DNA of 33,216 bases from Halococcus hamelinensis 100A6 (GTDB taxonomy: Archaea; Halobacteriota; Halobacteria; Halobacteriales; Halococcaceae). The DNA lies in assembly GCF_000336675.1 (NCBI RefSeq), contig NZ_AOMB01000041.1, positions 147,109 to 180,324 on the forward strand. Reading direction: 5' to 3'. Below are positions 23,932 through 32,182 of the stretch, in pieces (the stretch's first letter is position 1; the number at the start of each line of letters is the position of its first letter). The translations under genes were made by a program, and so were the position numbers. The notes under the pieces were generated by a model. It was not told the DNA's origin. It was given only the letters and a program-made list of their open reading frames with translations, and did not search any database.

Positions 23932-26304
23932 CTACGTCGAAAGCCGATCCTGGTTCACGCGGTAGATGGTCACCGCGTCCCACTGCTTTGCGACGCTGAC
24001 GCCGTCGAGGCCGCTGAAGTCCACGTCGCCGTAGGCGAGGCGTTCGTTCGGGCCGACGTAGATGTAGCGGACGTCGTACGCGTCGAGGAGTTGGGCCCGC
24101 TGTGTCGGCGAGCCCTCGTAGATGGTCCGGACGTCGTCGACCCGTTCGAAGTAGGCCGCCTCGCCGCGGTAGCCGACCTCGTGGTCCCAGCCGACGACCG
24201 TGGGGACGCCGGTGAGGCTCGACGGCGCGTTGACCCAGTGGTAGTCCGTGAGCGCCTCCTCGTCGTTGCAGTAACAGGAGGGCACCGAGACGATGGTCGG
24301 CTGACCCGAACGGGCGTCGAGCCACTCGATCGCGCCGGCCTCCTCGGGGTGGGTGGTAGAGACGAACGCCAGCGCGTCGATCGTCGGGTCGTCGACCTGC
24401 GAGACGCCCTCGGTGCTCGTGAAGTGATCAGTGAGCGCGAACGCGCCGTAGACCGACGCCAGGACGACGACGAGGCCGACCAGAACGCGACCGGCGAGCC
24501 GCCAGCGCCCCGTCAGCGCCTCGCGGGCGGCCGTCGCGTCCGGGCGGTGGGCGTCGACGAGCCACGCGCCCACCGCACCCGCCGCGACCGCGAACAGCAC
24601 CCAGACCTGGGCGTAGGTCTTGAAGACGGTGTTGAGCCGGCCCGGCCCCGCGTTGCCCTGGATGTAGACGAACTCCACGAGCAGGAGGATGCCCACCCCG
24701 CCCACGATCAGGACCGTCTCGAAGCCGACCGCGGGGAGCGGGTCGGTGCCGGTCCGGACGCCGCCGTCGGACTCCGTCGGCCGGCGGTCGCTCACGGCGG
24801 TGGACGAGGGGGCTCGGCCGGTGTCGTGTCGATGGACGAGCACCAACCAGCCGACGACGAGGAGCGGGGCGAGAACCGCGAGCGCGGCGGCGTCGGCGAG
24901 CCACGCCACCGCGACCAGCCCGACGATGGCGACGAGCACGGCTTGCGTGGTGGCCGTATCGAGCAGCCGTCGCCCACGGTCGAGGAGGTAGGGGACGAAC
25001 AGCGCGAGGAACGCGCCGTGGACGAGGAGGAGCGCGCCGAGCGGGCTGCGGTCCGGGAGGAACGCGACCGCGCGGCCGCTGGCGGAGTCGAGCCAGAACG
25101 GGATCGACCACGCGATGCCGACGACGAGGACGACGGCCGCGACGACGAGCGCGACACCGGTCCGAAGGGCCTCGCGTTCGATCCGCGACCCGCCCGCGGG
25201 AAGCCGGTCGCCGACCCGCGGGAACAGGGTTCGGGGGTCGCTATCGGCGAACGTCATCGCGAGCCAACCGACCCCGACCGAGGCGGGGAAGCTCCAGGTG
25301 TTGACCACCGTGAGGAGGCCCACTATCGGGGGCACGGCACCGAAGACGAGGACCCGCCGTCGGCGGAACGCGGCTTCGGGGGTGCGGTAGTAGGCGAACC
25401 AGCACGCGGCGGCGAGCAACAGGAACGGCGTGCTCATCATGTGGGCGTGGAGGTCGCCGTTGAGCCACGCGAACAGCGGGAACTCGTTGATCGCGCCCGG
25501 TATCACCCGGCTCGCGTCCCAGTAGCTGAACGCGCCGGGCGACGCCGCGAGCCCGGCGAGTTCGACCTCCAGTCGAGCAGCGATGGCCCGTGCGAATCCG
25601 TCGGGCAGGACGAGCAACACGGCGCGACCGGGGGTTTCGAGGTTGCTCGCGAAGCCGACGAAGAAGGCCGCGAGCGCGCCCGCGACCGGGGCCGACCGAC
25701 CGCGGGCCGCCGCGACCGCCCCCGCGAGACCGTAGGCCGCCGTCACGACCATCCCGAAGAAGCCCGCGAGCGCGAGGTTGTAGGCGTAGCGTGCGGGGGT
25801 GACCGTGACCTTCATCAGCAGCGCCGTCAGCAGGTGGCCGCCGTAGTAGTACTGGACGGGTTCGCCCGCGAACCAGAAGTCCTCGGGCGGAAGTGCCTGG
25901 CTCCGAAGCAGTGACTTGAGCAACCCGAAATCCAGGAACTTCTCGCCGCCGCTCGGGTGCACCGCGGGGTCGACGGCTCGAAGGGCCACCACGAACAGGA
26001 ACGCGAGCGTGAAGACGACCACCGGCCCGACGAACCGGTCGAGTTCGAAGTCGGTACGGTCGAGGCCGCGAAGCGAGAGCGCCGAGAGACCGATGAGAAC
26101 GAGGAGGCCGGCGACGAGCCCCGCGTCGAGCGAGAGGTGGCCGATCCAGTAGGCCACGACGCCGACGACGGTGAGCGAGAGCGGGATCGAGAGCGTCGCC
26201 CCGCGGTCGGGGAACCCACGGAAGAGGCGGGCGGCGAGCGGGAGGGCGACGACCCCGAGACCGAGGAAGACGACGAGCCAGAGCGCCACCGGACCGTACT
26301 CCAT
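23932..26304 (-). CDS. Large YYY-family (DUF2298) membrane protein, probable glycosyltransferase-related
   Basis: A 790-residue integral membrane protein with at least a dozen hydrophobic helices. The namesake VQYYYGGHLL motif has its three tyrosines at residues 152-154, and the N-terminus MEYGPVALWLVVFLGLGVVALPLAARLF starts the first helix. The family (DUF2298, Chlor_Arch_YYY) is found in haloarchaea and Chloroflexi and resembles GT-C fold lipid-linked sugar transferases. The C-terminal about 150 residues form a soluble, probably extracellular domain. The ATG at 26304 is supported by a GTATAT box on the minus strand 22-26 nt upstream; the frame itself continues to 26772. It is divergent from the GT2 gene, which suggests shared work on surface glycans. 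Confidence 0.85.
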   Translation of the reverse strand: MEYGPVALWLVVFLGLGVVALPLAARLFRGFPDRGATLSIPLSLTVVGVVAYWIGHLSLDAGLVAGLLVLIGLSALSLRGLDRTDFELDRFVGPVVVFTLAFLFVVALRAVDPAVHPSGGEKFLDFGLLKSLLRSQALPPEDFWFAGEPVQYYYGGHLLTALLMKVTVTPARYAYNLALAGFFGMVVTAAYGLAGAVAAARGRSAPVAGALAAFFVGFASNLETPGRAVLLVLPDGFARAIAARLEVELAGLAASPGAFSYWDASRVIPGAINEFPLFAWLNGDLHAHMMSTPFLLLAAACWFAYYRTPEAAFRRRRVLVFGAVPPIVGLLTVVNTWSFPASVGVGWLAMTFADSDPRTLFPRVGDRLPAGGSRIEREALRTGVALVVAAVVLVVGIAWSIPFWLDSASGRAVAFLPDRSPLGALLLVHGAFLALFVPYLLDRGRRLLDTATTQAVLVAIVGLVAVAWLADAAALAVLAPLLVVGWLVLVHRHDTGRAPSSTAVSDRRPTESDGGVRTGTDPLPAVGFETVLIVGGVGILLLVEFVYIQGNAGPGRLNTVFKTYAQVWVLFAVAAGAVGAWLVDAHRPDATAAREALTGRWRLAGRVLVGLVVVLASVYGAFALTDHFTSTEGVSQVDDPTIDALAFVSTTHPEEAGAIEWLDARSGQPTIVSVPSCYCNDEEALTDYHWVNAPSSLTGVPTVVGWDHEVGYRGEAAYFERVDDVRTIYEGSPTQRAQLLDAYDVRYIYVGPNERLAYGDVDFSGLDGVSVAKQWDAVTIYRVNQDRLST

Positions 26305-26319
26305 AGCGACACCGGGGAA

Positions 26320-26375
26320 CCGGCGTATATCCGTCTTGTGGGATTCGGTCGTCCCCCGTTTCGAACCCCTTTTAC
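26320..26375. promoter_or_regulatory. Back-to-back promoters of the YYY and GT2 genes
   Basis: The 93-bp gap between the two start codons holds a GTATAT box (about 26325-26330, serving the minus strand) and CCCCTTTTACCC (about 26367-26377, serving the plus strand). Each lies 22-30 nt before its ATG, so both mRNAs are probably leaderless and could be co-regulated. Confidence 0.5.
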
Positions 26376-26397
26376 CCGCGCCGTCGGTGCCTCCTGC

Positions 26398-27177
26398 ATG
26401 CAGCGGTCCGTCGGGGTCGTCGTGCCGGCCTACCGGCCCGACGTCGAGCGACTCGTCGAGTACGTCGACGCGATAGCCGACCGGCTCTCGCCGGCGACGA
26501 TCCGGATCGAACTCGACGCCCCGCGCTCGGGCGTCGTCGCGGCGCTCGCCGACACGCCCGCGACCGTCGCCACGGCTCCCTACCGCCGTGGGAAGGGGCG
26601 GGCGATCACCGACGGGTTCGAGGCGCTCGACACCGACGTGCTCGCGTTCGCCGACGACGACGGGAGCACGCCCGCGGACTCGTTCGCGGCGGTGGTTCGC
26701 CCGGTCGAGGGGGACGAGGCCGACCTCGCGGTCGGCTCGCGCCGCCATCCGGACTCGCCGATGGGCCACCACCGGACGTTCGGCCGGCGGCGGCTGGGCG
26801 ACGCGTTCGCGTGGCTCGCCCGCCGCCTGGTCGATCCGAGCCTCTACGACTACCAGTGCGGCGCGAAGGCCGTCTCACGGGCGGCGTGGAACGAACTCCG
26901 CGAGCACCTCTACGAACCGGGTTTCGCCTGGGACGTCGAACTCGTCGCGATCGCGGGCGCGCTCGACCAGCGCGTCGTCGAGGTCCCGGTGGAGTGGCAC
27001 GACCAGCCCGACTCGACGGTCTCGCCGCTCGGAACGTCGCTCGCGCTCGCCCGCGGCGTGCTCGCCGCGCGGCATCGCGCGGGCCTGATCCACGAGAGTC
27101 GACTCCACGGCGCGATCGACGCCCGCCGGACCGAGCAGTCGACGCTCGTCGAAACCCACGGGCCGGACCGGCCATGA
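26398..27177 (+). CDS. GT2 glycosyltransferase, dolichyl-phosphate mannose/glucose synthase-like
   Basis: A 259-residue GT-A fold enzyme. It starts SVGVVVPAYRPDVERLVEYVDAI, has an acidic nucleotide-sugar motif ADDDGST (86-88 acidic) and the segment YDYQCGAKAVSR typical of dolichyl-phosphate mannose synthases, followed by FAWDVELVAIA. No C-terminal membrane helices are present, so it would act at the cytoplasmic face and hand sugars to a lipid phosphate. The start ATG at 26398 follows a T-rich TATA box. Nineteen bases after its stop is a GtrA gene; this GT2-GtrA pairing is common and points to a lipid-linked sugar made inside and moved across the membrane. The exact sugar is unknown. Confidence 0.88.
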   Translation: MQRSVGVVVPAYRPDVERLVEYVDAIADRLSPATIRIELDAPRSGVVAALADTPATVATAPYRRGKGRAITDGFEALDTDVLAFADDDGSTPADSFAAVVRPVEGDEADLAVGSRRHPDSPMGHHRTFGRRRLGDAFAWLARRLVDPSLYDYQCGAKAVSRAAWNELREHLYEPGFAWDVELVAIAGALDQRVVEVPVEWHDQPDSTVSPLGTSLALARGVLAARHRAGLIHESRLHGAIDARRTEQSTLVETHGPDRP

Positions 27178-27196
27178 CCCGCCGGGAGTCGCGTTC

Positions 27197-27712
27197 GTGA
27201 GCCCGTCCGGGCCGCTGACCGCCCTCCGAGCACGGCTCGCCGGCGGCGGTCGGTTCTCCCAGCGCGCCCTCGCGTTGCTGTCGGCGGTGCGGTTCGGGAA
27301 GTACGCCTCCGTCGGAGCCGTGGGGATGGTCTTCGACGTCACGACCTCGACGGCCCTCCGCGAGCTCGGGGTGTTCCCCGAGCTCGCGGTCTTCGTCGGC
27401 ATCGAGGTCTCCATCGTCGTGATGTTCCTGCTGAACGACGTCTGGACGTTCTCGGGCGAGCAGACGACCGGTGGCCTCGCACGCCTCCGACGGCTGGTGC
27501 TCTCGAACATCGTCCGCACCGGCGGGATCGTCGTCCAGCTCGCGACCTTCCACGTGCTCTATCGGGTCGTCGCGCTCCAGTTCACCCTGCTCGGGGTCGA
27601 CGGCTGGTTCGTGGTCTCGAAGCTCGGCGGGATCGGGCTCGGGATGGTCATCAACTACGTCGCCGAGAGCCTGTTCACGTGGCGTGTTCACAGGGGGAGT
27701 GACGACGATTGA
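27197..27712 (+). CDS. GtrA-family membrane protein
   Basis: A 171-residue protein with four predicted membrane helices. The first (FGKYASVGAVGMVFDVTTSTAL) and the fourth (GGIGLGMVINYVAESLFTWRV) have the classic GtrA/DPMS-C pattern, including the NYxxxxxFTWR ending. The second helix has VFVGIEVSIVVMFLLNDVWTF. GtrA proteins are thought to flip polyprenyl-phosphate sugars across the cytoplasmic membrane. The GTG at 27197 is the likely start; a nearby ATG in another frame yields only eight codons. It is coupled with the GT2 gene directly upstream. The C-terminus is short and charged. Confidence 0.88.
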   Translation: MSPSGPLTALRARLAGGGRFSQRALALLSAVRFGKYASVGAVGMVFDVTTSTALRELGVFPELAVFVGIEVSIVVMFLLNDVWTFSGEQTTGGLARLRRLVLSNIVRTGGIVVQLATFHVLYRVVALQFTLLGVDGWFVVSKLGGIGLGMVINYVAESLFTWRVHRGSDDD

Positions 27713-27751
27713 ATCACAACCCTTAACCAGCAAACTCGGTTACGAAGAGGT

Positions 27752-27826
27752 AGCGGGATAGGATAGCCAGGAGATTCCGGCGGGCTCATAACCCGCAGAC
27801 CGGTAGTTCAAATCTACCTCCCGCTA
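27752..27826 (+). tRNA. Initiator tRNA-Met (CAT anticodon)
   Basis: The acceptor stem AGCGGGA (27752-27758) pairs with TCCCGCT (27819-27825), with A27826 as discriminator. The A1-U72 end pair and three consecutive G-C pairs next to the anticodon loop (GCGGG-CTCATAA-CCCGC) identify the initiator rather than the elongator methionine tRNA. The T arm reads GGTAGTTCAAATCTACC. No intron or CCA is encoded. Repeat copy B starts 2 nt after the discriminator base. Confidence 0.93.
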
Positions 27827-27827
27827 T

Positions 27828-28040
27828 CCCACCTTTTGCTGCGCTCGTTCACTTCGTTCACTCGCTGGCAAAATGTGGATCAAAAGCCAGCGTCACCCCC
27901 TCCGCTTCGCTCCGGGGGTTCCTCGGCCCGCTCGCTCACTGCGTTCGCTCGCGGTACAAATCCTGAGACCTCCGCTACCGCACAGCACCGCACCCGCCGA
28001 AGCCCTCGCGCCCTCCGGGCGCTCGCCCTTCATCCACCAG
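27828..28040 (+). repeat. Dispersed intergenic element, copy B
   Basis: Same block order as copy A: 27828-27840, 27868-27888, 27923-27937, 27945-27959, 27977-27986, 27994-28009 and 28021-28035. Blocks 1-2, 3-4 and 5-6 keep identical spacing in the two copies (40, 22 and 17 nt between block starts), while other spacers differ. The CCAC-C-TTTTGC / GCAAAA-T-GTGG pairing is preserved (27829-27839 with 27868-27878). A second stem, ACCCCC with GGGGGT, lies between blocks 2 and 3. The copy begins at the 3' end of the initiator tRNA. The region up to 28167 is otherwise gene-free. Confidence 0.75.
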
Positions 28041-28167
28041 GAGATCACAGCTCTCCTGAGCTCGGCTCGCTGGCGCTCGCCGAGACGCCAGGACCGCACC
28101 GGCACCGCGACCGCACTGCGGCCACAGCCCCATCGCCACTATCCTTCTAGTTCGGTTGAGTAGTCCG

Positions 28168-28860
28168 TCAGGCCGACGCGTCGACATCCAACTCGTCGAG
28201 CAGGGTCTCGGCGGCCGCGGCCGACGACCCGGGCCCACGCGCCGTGACGAGGTCGCCGTCGACGGTCACGCTGGTGTCGGCATCGAGTTCGGCATCCCAG
28301 TTCCCGCCGGCGGCTTTGACCTCCTCTTCGACCCAGTAGGGGAGTTTCCGACCGTCTGGCATCCGGTCCTGATCGTCGACGATGCCCTCTTCCCACTCGT
28401 TCGGGAAGCCGGTCACGTCGCGGCCGTCGACGACGTACCGGCCGTCGTCGTCGTGGGCGAAGCCGAGTAGCCCGACCGCGTGACAGACCACCAGCGCCGT
28501 CCCGTCCTCGCCGGCGACCGCGTTCGCGAGCAGGTCGCGGGCGTGGCGGTCCTGGTTGACGTCCCACGCCGTGCCGTGGCCGCCGGGGAACACTACGACG
28601 TCGTAGTCGGCGGCGTCGACCGAGGCTATTGGACTCGGGTCGTTGAGCCGCTCGTCGGTCTCGTCGACCTCCCGGACCCACGCCGCGGTCTCCTCGCCGA
28701 CCTCGTCCGGGTCGGCCGAGCGCTCGTCCATGACCGGTGGATCGCCGCTGGGTGTCGCCACCGTCACCTCGACGCCCGCGTCGGCGAGCGTGGTGAGCGG
28801 CTCGATACATTCCTCGCCCCAGTAGCCCTCCTCGCTGACGACGAACAGTGCGGTTGTCAT
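28168..28860 (-). CDS. DJ-1/PfpI-family protein (Hsp31-like)
   Basis: A 230-residue class I glutamine amidotransferase-like protein. The nucleophile elbow VVCHAVG places Cys126 with His127 beside it, the FPGGHGTAWD segment is typical of the Hsp31 branch, and a conserved glutamate is near residue 11 (SEEGYWGEE). Members act as glyoxalase III or as protein chaperones/deglycases that counter methylglyoxal; which one applies here cannot be told. The ATG at 28860 has a TTTT-containing box about 26-33 nt upstream on the minus strand. It is downstream of the phosphoribosyltransferase gene on the same strand but with its own promoter. Confidence 0.9.
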   Translation of the reverse strand: MTTALFVVSEEGYWGEECIEPLTTLADAGVEVTVATPSGDPPVMDERSADPDEVGEETAAWVREVDETDERLNDPSPIASVDAADYDVVVFPGGHGTAWDVNQDRHARDLLANAVAGEDGTALVVCHAVGLLGFAHDDDGRYVVDGRDVTGFPNEWEEGIVDDQDRMPDGRKLPYWVEEEVKAAGGNWDAELDADTSVTVDGDLVTARGPGSSAAAAETLLDELDVDASA

Positions 28861-28917
28861 CGCTATTGGCTACTCGTTCCGGACCGAAAAGCCCCGTGCC
28901 ACGCCGTCGAGAGAGGG

Positions 28918-29484
28918 CTATCCGTCGCCCTGCGGGTCGACGATGACGACCTCGCCGTCCTCGACGTCGACGTTGATCAGCGTCTTCACGTCGTACTGGC
29001 CGTCCTCGAGTTCGTTGCCGCCGCCGACCTTCTTGATCACCGCGACGACGTCGGCGACCTCCGCGCCGATCTCCTCCAGCGCGCCGGTGATGCCCCGGAG
29101 GGTGCCGCCGGTCGAGAGGACGTCGTCGAGCAGGAGGACCTTGTCGCCCGGGTCGACGTCGTTGACGTACATCTCGTTCTCGGAGTAGCCCGTGACCTGC
29201 GAGAGCGCGACCTCGCCCTCAAGCCCGTACTGGCGCTTTCGAACCACGACCAGCGGGATGTCGGTCATCAGCGAGACCGCCGTCGAGAGGTGGATCCCCA
29301 TCGCCGCGGGGGTGACGATCTTGTCGACGTCGACGTCGGCCTTCCGGATGATCTTGATCACGATCTCACGGAGGAGGCTCGGTTCGAGCATCGGGACGCC
29401 GTCGCTGATCGGGTGGACGAAGTAGTGATAGCCGTCCTTTTCGATGATGGGTGCCTCACGCAACGACTCCGCGAGCTGATCCAT
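28918..29484 (-). CDS. hpt: Hypoxanthine/guanine phosphoribosyltransferase-like protein
   Basis: A 188-residue type I phosphoribosyltransferase. The PRPP-binding motif [13 protein letters not shown] occupies 116-128, and [31 protein letters not shown] is the preceding domain core. This architecture matches the archaeal HGPRTase-like family related to xanthine and adenine phosphoribosyltransferases, which salvages free purine bases using PRPP. One detail is that the PRPP-loop (residues 58-65) reads TPAAMGIH rather than the usual TxExxG(I/V)xxA, seen commonly in this archaeal branch. The ATG at 29484 is 160 bp from the divergent REC-PAS gene. Base specificity is not certain from sequence. Confidence 0.88.
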   Translation of the reverse strand: MDQLAESLREAPIIEKDGYHYFVHPISDGVPMLEPSLLREIVIKIIRKADVDVDKIVTPAAMGIHLSTAVSLMTDIPLVVVRKRQYGLEGEVALSQVTGYSENEMYVNDVDPGDKVLLLDDVLSTGGTLRGITGALEEIGAEVADVVAVIKKVGGGNELEDGQYDVKTLINVDVEDGEVVIVDPQGDG

Positions 29485-29611
29485 GCTCCGGGTATAGCCA
29501 GTCGTCGCTAAAGCCTGACGGTCCGCCCGGCGAACCCCCCCGGAGAACCGCTCGATGCGCCCGAGGCCGTCGGGAGGAGACGACTCACGAATGTTACTCG
29601 ATTGATCACAA

Positions 29612-29621
29612 TAAACATATA
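29612..29621 (+). promoter_or_regulatory. TATA box of the REC-PAS gene
   Basis: AAACATATAT in an AT-rich island lies 24-33 nt before the ATG at 29645, the spacing expected for a leaderless haloarchaeal transcript. The remaining hpt/REC-PAS gap shows no other clear signal. Confidence 0.55.
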
Positions 29622-29644
29622 TCTCAGGGCGTTTTGGTTCGAAT

Positions 29645-30436
29645 ATGTCCTCGGCGGAGGATGGGACGGAGCCGATTCACGTGCTCCACGTCGACGACGA
29701 ACCGGGGTTTTGTGAACTGGTCGAGCTGTTTCTCGAACGTGAGCTCGACGCGATCGACGTGGTGACGGCGGCGAGCGCCGAAGCGGGGCTCGAATGGCTC
29801 GACGCGACCGACGAGCCCGTCGACTGTGTCGTGAGCGATTACGATATGCCGACGATGAACGGGCTCGAACTCCTCGAACGCGTTCGGGAGTCGAACCCGG
29901 ACCTCCCGTTCGTGTTGTTCACCGGGCGCGGCAGCGAGGAGATCGCGAGCGAAGCCATCACCGCCGGCGTCAGCGAGTACGTGGAGAAACAACACGGCAC
30001 CGAACAGTACACCCTCCTCGCCAACCGTATCGACAACCTCGTCGCCGGGTACCGCGCCGAGCGCGAACTCGAAGCCACCAACGAACGGCTTCGAAAACTC
30101 TACGCCGGGATCACCGATGCGATCTTCGCCCTCGACACCGAACGACGATTCACCCACGTCAACGAGCGTGCCGAGGAACTCCTCGGCCAGTCCGAGGAGG
30201 AACTGCTCGGCGAGTTGGTCGAAGAGGAGTTCTCGGTACTCGCCGGCACCAAGTTCGAGACGGAGAGCATACGGGCCTATCGCGAGGACGAACCCGTCGA
30301 GTTCGAGGAGTACTACCCGCCGCGCGACGCGTGGCATCGGGTCCGTGCGGTACCGACCGGGGACGGGCTGACGGTCCACGTTAGCGACGTCACCGAGCGA
30401 CGGACACGCGAGCAACCCGTACAGCGCCAGCGATAG
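29645..30436 (+). CDS. Response regulator receiver-PAS protein without kinase domain
   Basis: A 263-residue protein. Residues 10-125 are a receiver domain: the acidic pair D17-D18, phospho-acceptor D65 in VVSDYDMP, Thr in [11 protein letters not shown] and Lys in YVEKQHG. A short helical linker ([15 protein letters not shown]) leads to a PAS domain at about 145-250 ([27 protein letters not shown] and the PAC-like [24 protein letters not shown]). No histidine kinase or DNA-binding output follows; the protein ends soon after the PAS. Haloarchaea often carry REC-PAS-HisKA proteins, so this may be a truncated or single-output form that passes signals to a separate kinase. There is no cognate kinase gene in the window. 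Confidence 0.9.
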   Translation: MSSAEDGTEPIHVLHVDDEPGFCELVELFLERELDAIDVVTAASAEAGLEWLDATDEPVDCVVSDYDMPTMNGLELLERVRESNPDLPFVLFTGRGSEEIASEAITAGVSEYVEKQHGTEQYTLLANRIDNLVAGYRAERELEATNERLRKLYAGITDAIFALDTERRFTHVNERAEELLGQSEEELLGELVEEEFSVLAGTKFETESIRAYREDEPVEFEEYYPPRDAWHRVRAVPTGDGLTVHVSDVTERRTREQPVQRQR

Positions 30437-30495
30437 GCTCCGGCGCACGATCGACCGAGCGGGAGCTTTTTGCGCCGAGCGTCCCAACCCGCGCT

Positions 30496-31560
30496 ATGGC
30501 ACAAACGACCGAGCGGTACGGCGACTGGCCGCTCAAGCGGCTGATGACCGAGGTGGTCGGTTCGGGCCACAAATCCGCCGACGACATGACCCGGGAACAG
30601 GCGCGCGAGGCCTTCTCCCGAATCCTCGACGGCGAACCCGACAACACCACCCTCGGGGCGTTCTGGCTCGCGAACCGCTGGAAGCGCAACACGCCCGAGG
30701 AGCTCGCGGCCTACATCGACGTGATGGCCGAGGACTCCGTGGAATTCGCCGCGCCGGAGTGTGACCCCGTGGACTGCGGGGCGAACTACGACGGAAAGGG
30801 TCGCTCCGCGATCCTCGGGGTCGGTGCGGGTCTCGTGGCCGCCGCCGCCGGCACACCGGTCGTCACCCACTCCGGCGACCGCGTCCCGACCCAGAAGCAG
30901 GACGCCTACAAACACGTCCTCGACGAACTCGACGTTCGAACGGACCTCGCACCCCAGGAGAGCGCCGAGATGGTCGACGAGACGGGCTTCGGGTTCTACT
31001 ACCAGCCGAACTTCAACCCCGGTATCGACGACATCTCGGAGCGGCGCGCGATGATGGGCGTCCGGACGTTCGTCAACACCATCGAGACCCTCGCGAACCC
31101 CGCGAAGGCGAGTGTGCATCTCGGGAGCTTCTACCACCTCCCCTACGCCAAACGCATCATCGACACCTTCGCCGCGAGCGAGCGCTACGAGGTCCCCCGG
31201 GTCGTGATGTTCCAGGGGATGGAGGGCTACGACGACATCCGCCCCGGTTCGACGACGGTCGCGGTCGGAGAGGACGGCGAACTCGACGACTTCGAGATCA
31301 AGACCGCCGAGTACGGCATGGACTTCGACGCCGACGACCTCGGGGTCGACGACGTGGCCGCCGACTCCGCGACCATCACCGAGGAGGTCGTCTCGGGCGA
31401 ACGTGAGGACCGCTTCACCGACGCGGTCGCGCTCAACGGCGCGTTCCGGATCTACGCCCGCGAGGACTGCGAGTCGCTCGACGAGGGGCTCTCGACCGCG
31501 CGCGAGGTCATCGCCGACGGGAGCGCTGCGGGCGTCCTCGACGACCTCCGGGCCTTCTGA
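30496..31560 (+). CDS. Anthranilate phosphoribosyltransferase-like protein (TrpD/TrpD2 type)
   Basis: A 354-residue protein with the TrpD layout. The N-terminal helical domain (LKRLMTEVVGSGHKSADDMTREQAREAFSRILDGEPDNTTLGAFWLANRWK) is followed by a phosphoribosyltransferase class III domain. The usual GTGGD PRPP-binding loop is replaced by DCGANYDGKGRSA (residues 93-105), and THSGDRVPTQKQDAY stands where HGNRxxSSxxGSAD is expected. These changes argue against ordinary tryptophan synthesis; TrpD2/YbiB relatives have been reported to bind nucleic acids instead. No other trp gene is nearby. A TTTTT box about 26 nt upstream supports the ATG at 30496. Confidence 0.8.
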   Translation: MAQTTERYGDWPLKRLMTEVVGSGHKSADDMTREQAREAFSRILDGEPDNTTLGAFWLANRWKRNTPEELAAYIDVMAEDSVEFAAPECDPVDCGANYDGKGRSAILGVGAGLVAAAAGTPVVTHSGDRVPTQKQDAYKHVLDELDVRTDLAPQESAEMVDETGFGFYYQPNFNPGIDDISERRAMMGVRTFVNTIETLANPAKASVHLGSFYHLPYAKRIIDTFAASERYEVPRVVMFQGMEGYDDIRPGSTTVAVGEDGELDDFEIKTAEYGMDFDADDLGVDDVAADSATITEEVVSGEREDRFTDAVALNGAFRIYAREDCESLDEGLSTAREVIADGSAAGVLDDLRAF

Positions 31561-31628
31561 GTCGTCGACCGAGCGCCTCGATACCCGAAGTCGGCAGGGT
31601 TTTCCGCCGCGCGGTGTTTCCCCGAGGC

Positions 31629-32129
31629 ATGACGAACGCGACCCTGCACACGAACCGCGGCGACATCGAGGTCGAACTCCACGACGAGCGCGCGCCGCGA
31701 ACCGTCGAGAACTTCGTCGGGCTCGCGACCGGCGAGCAGGAGTGGGAGGACGACGGCGAGACGGTCGAGGAGCCGCTCTACGACGACGTGGCCTTCCATC
31801 GAGTGATCGAGGGCTTCATGATCCAAGGCGGGGACCCCGACGAGACCGGTCGCGGCGGCCCGGGCTACAGTTTCGACGACGAGTTCCACGACGAGCTGCG
31901 CCACGACTCGGCGGGGACCCTCTCGATGGCGAACTCAGGGCCCGACACCAACGGCTCGCAGTTCTTCATCACGCTCGACGCCCAGCCCCACCTCGACGAC
32001 CGCCACGCGGTGTTCGGCCAGGTCACCGACGGGATGGACGTCGTCCGCGAGATCGGCACGGTCGACACCAACGCGAACGACCAGCCCCAAGAAGAGGTCG
32101 TCCTCGAATCCGTCGAAGTCCACGACTGA
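31629..32129 (+). CDS. Cyclophilin-type peptidyl-prolyl cis-trans isomerase
   Basis: A 166-residue cyclophilin. The sequence RGDIEVELHDERAPRTVENFVGLATG, AFHRVIEGFMIQGGDPDETGRGGPGYSFDDEF and LSMANSGPDTNGSQFFITLDAQPHLDDRHAVFGQV contains the catalytic Arg (FHRV), the Phe/Met/Gln core and the substrate-binding residues of the family. It has no signal peptide, so it speeds proline isomerisation during folding in the cytoplasm. The ATG at 31629 is chosen because the preceding in-frame codons (from 31614) add only unconserved residues and a T-rich box lies about 30 nt upstream. The Trp that confers cyclosporin sensitivity is replaced by His (PHLDD), as is common in prokaryotic forms. Confidence 0.95.
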   Translation: MTNATLHTNRGDIEVELHDERAPRTVENFVGLATGEQEWEDDGETVEEPLYDDVAFHRVIEGFMIQGGDPDETGRGGPGYSFDDEFHDELRHDSAGTLSMANSGPDTNGSQFFITLDAQPHLDDRHAVFGQVTDGMDVVREIGTVDTNANDQPQEEVVLESVEVHD

Positions 32130-32182
32130 GTTCGCCACTCGAAAACCGACAGACGAAACCTCACGGAGTTCTTTCACTACGT

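Noticed and set aside
25957-26397. Upstream extension of the GT2 frame into the antisense of the YYY gene
   Set aside because: The conserved domain begins at the ATG at 26398, which has a TATA-like box at leaderless distance; the extension is Glu/Arg-rich antisense sequence.
27752-28040. Possible integrase attachment site at the initiator tRNA because a repeat starts at its 3' end
   Set aside because: No integrase gene, no second copy of the tRNA 3' end and no foreign-looking DNA is nearby; copy A of the same repeat is not next to a tRNA.
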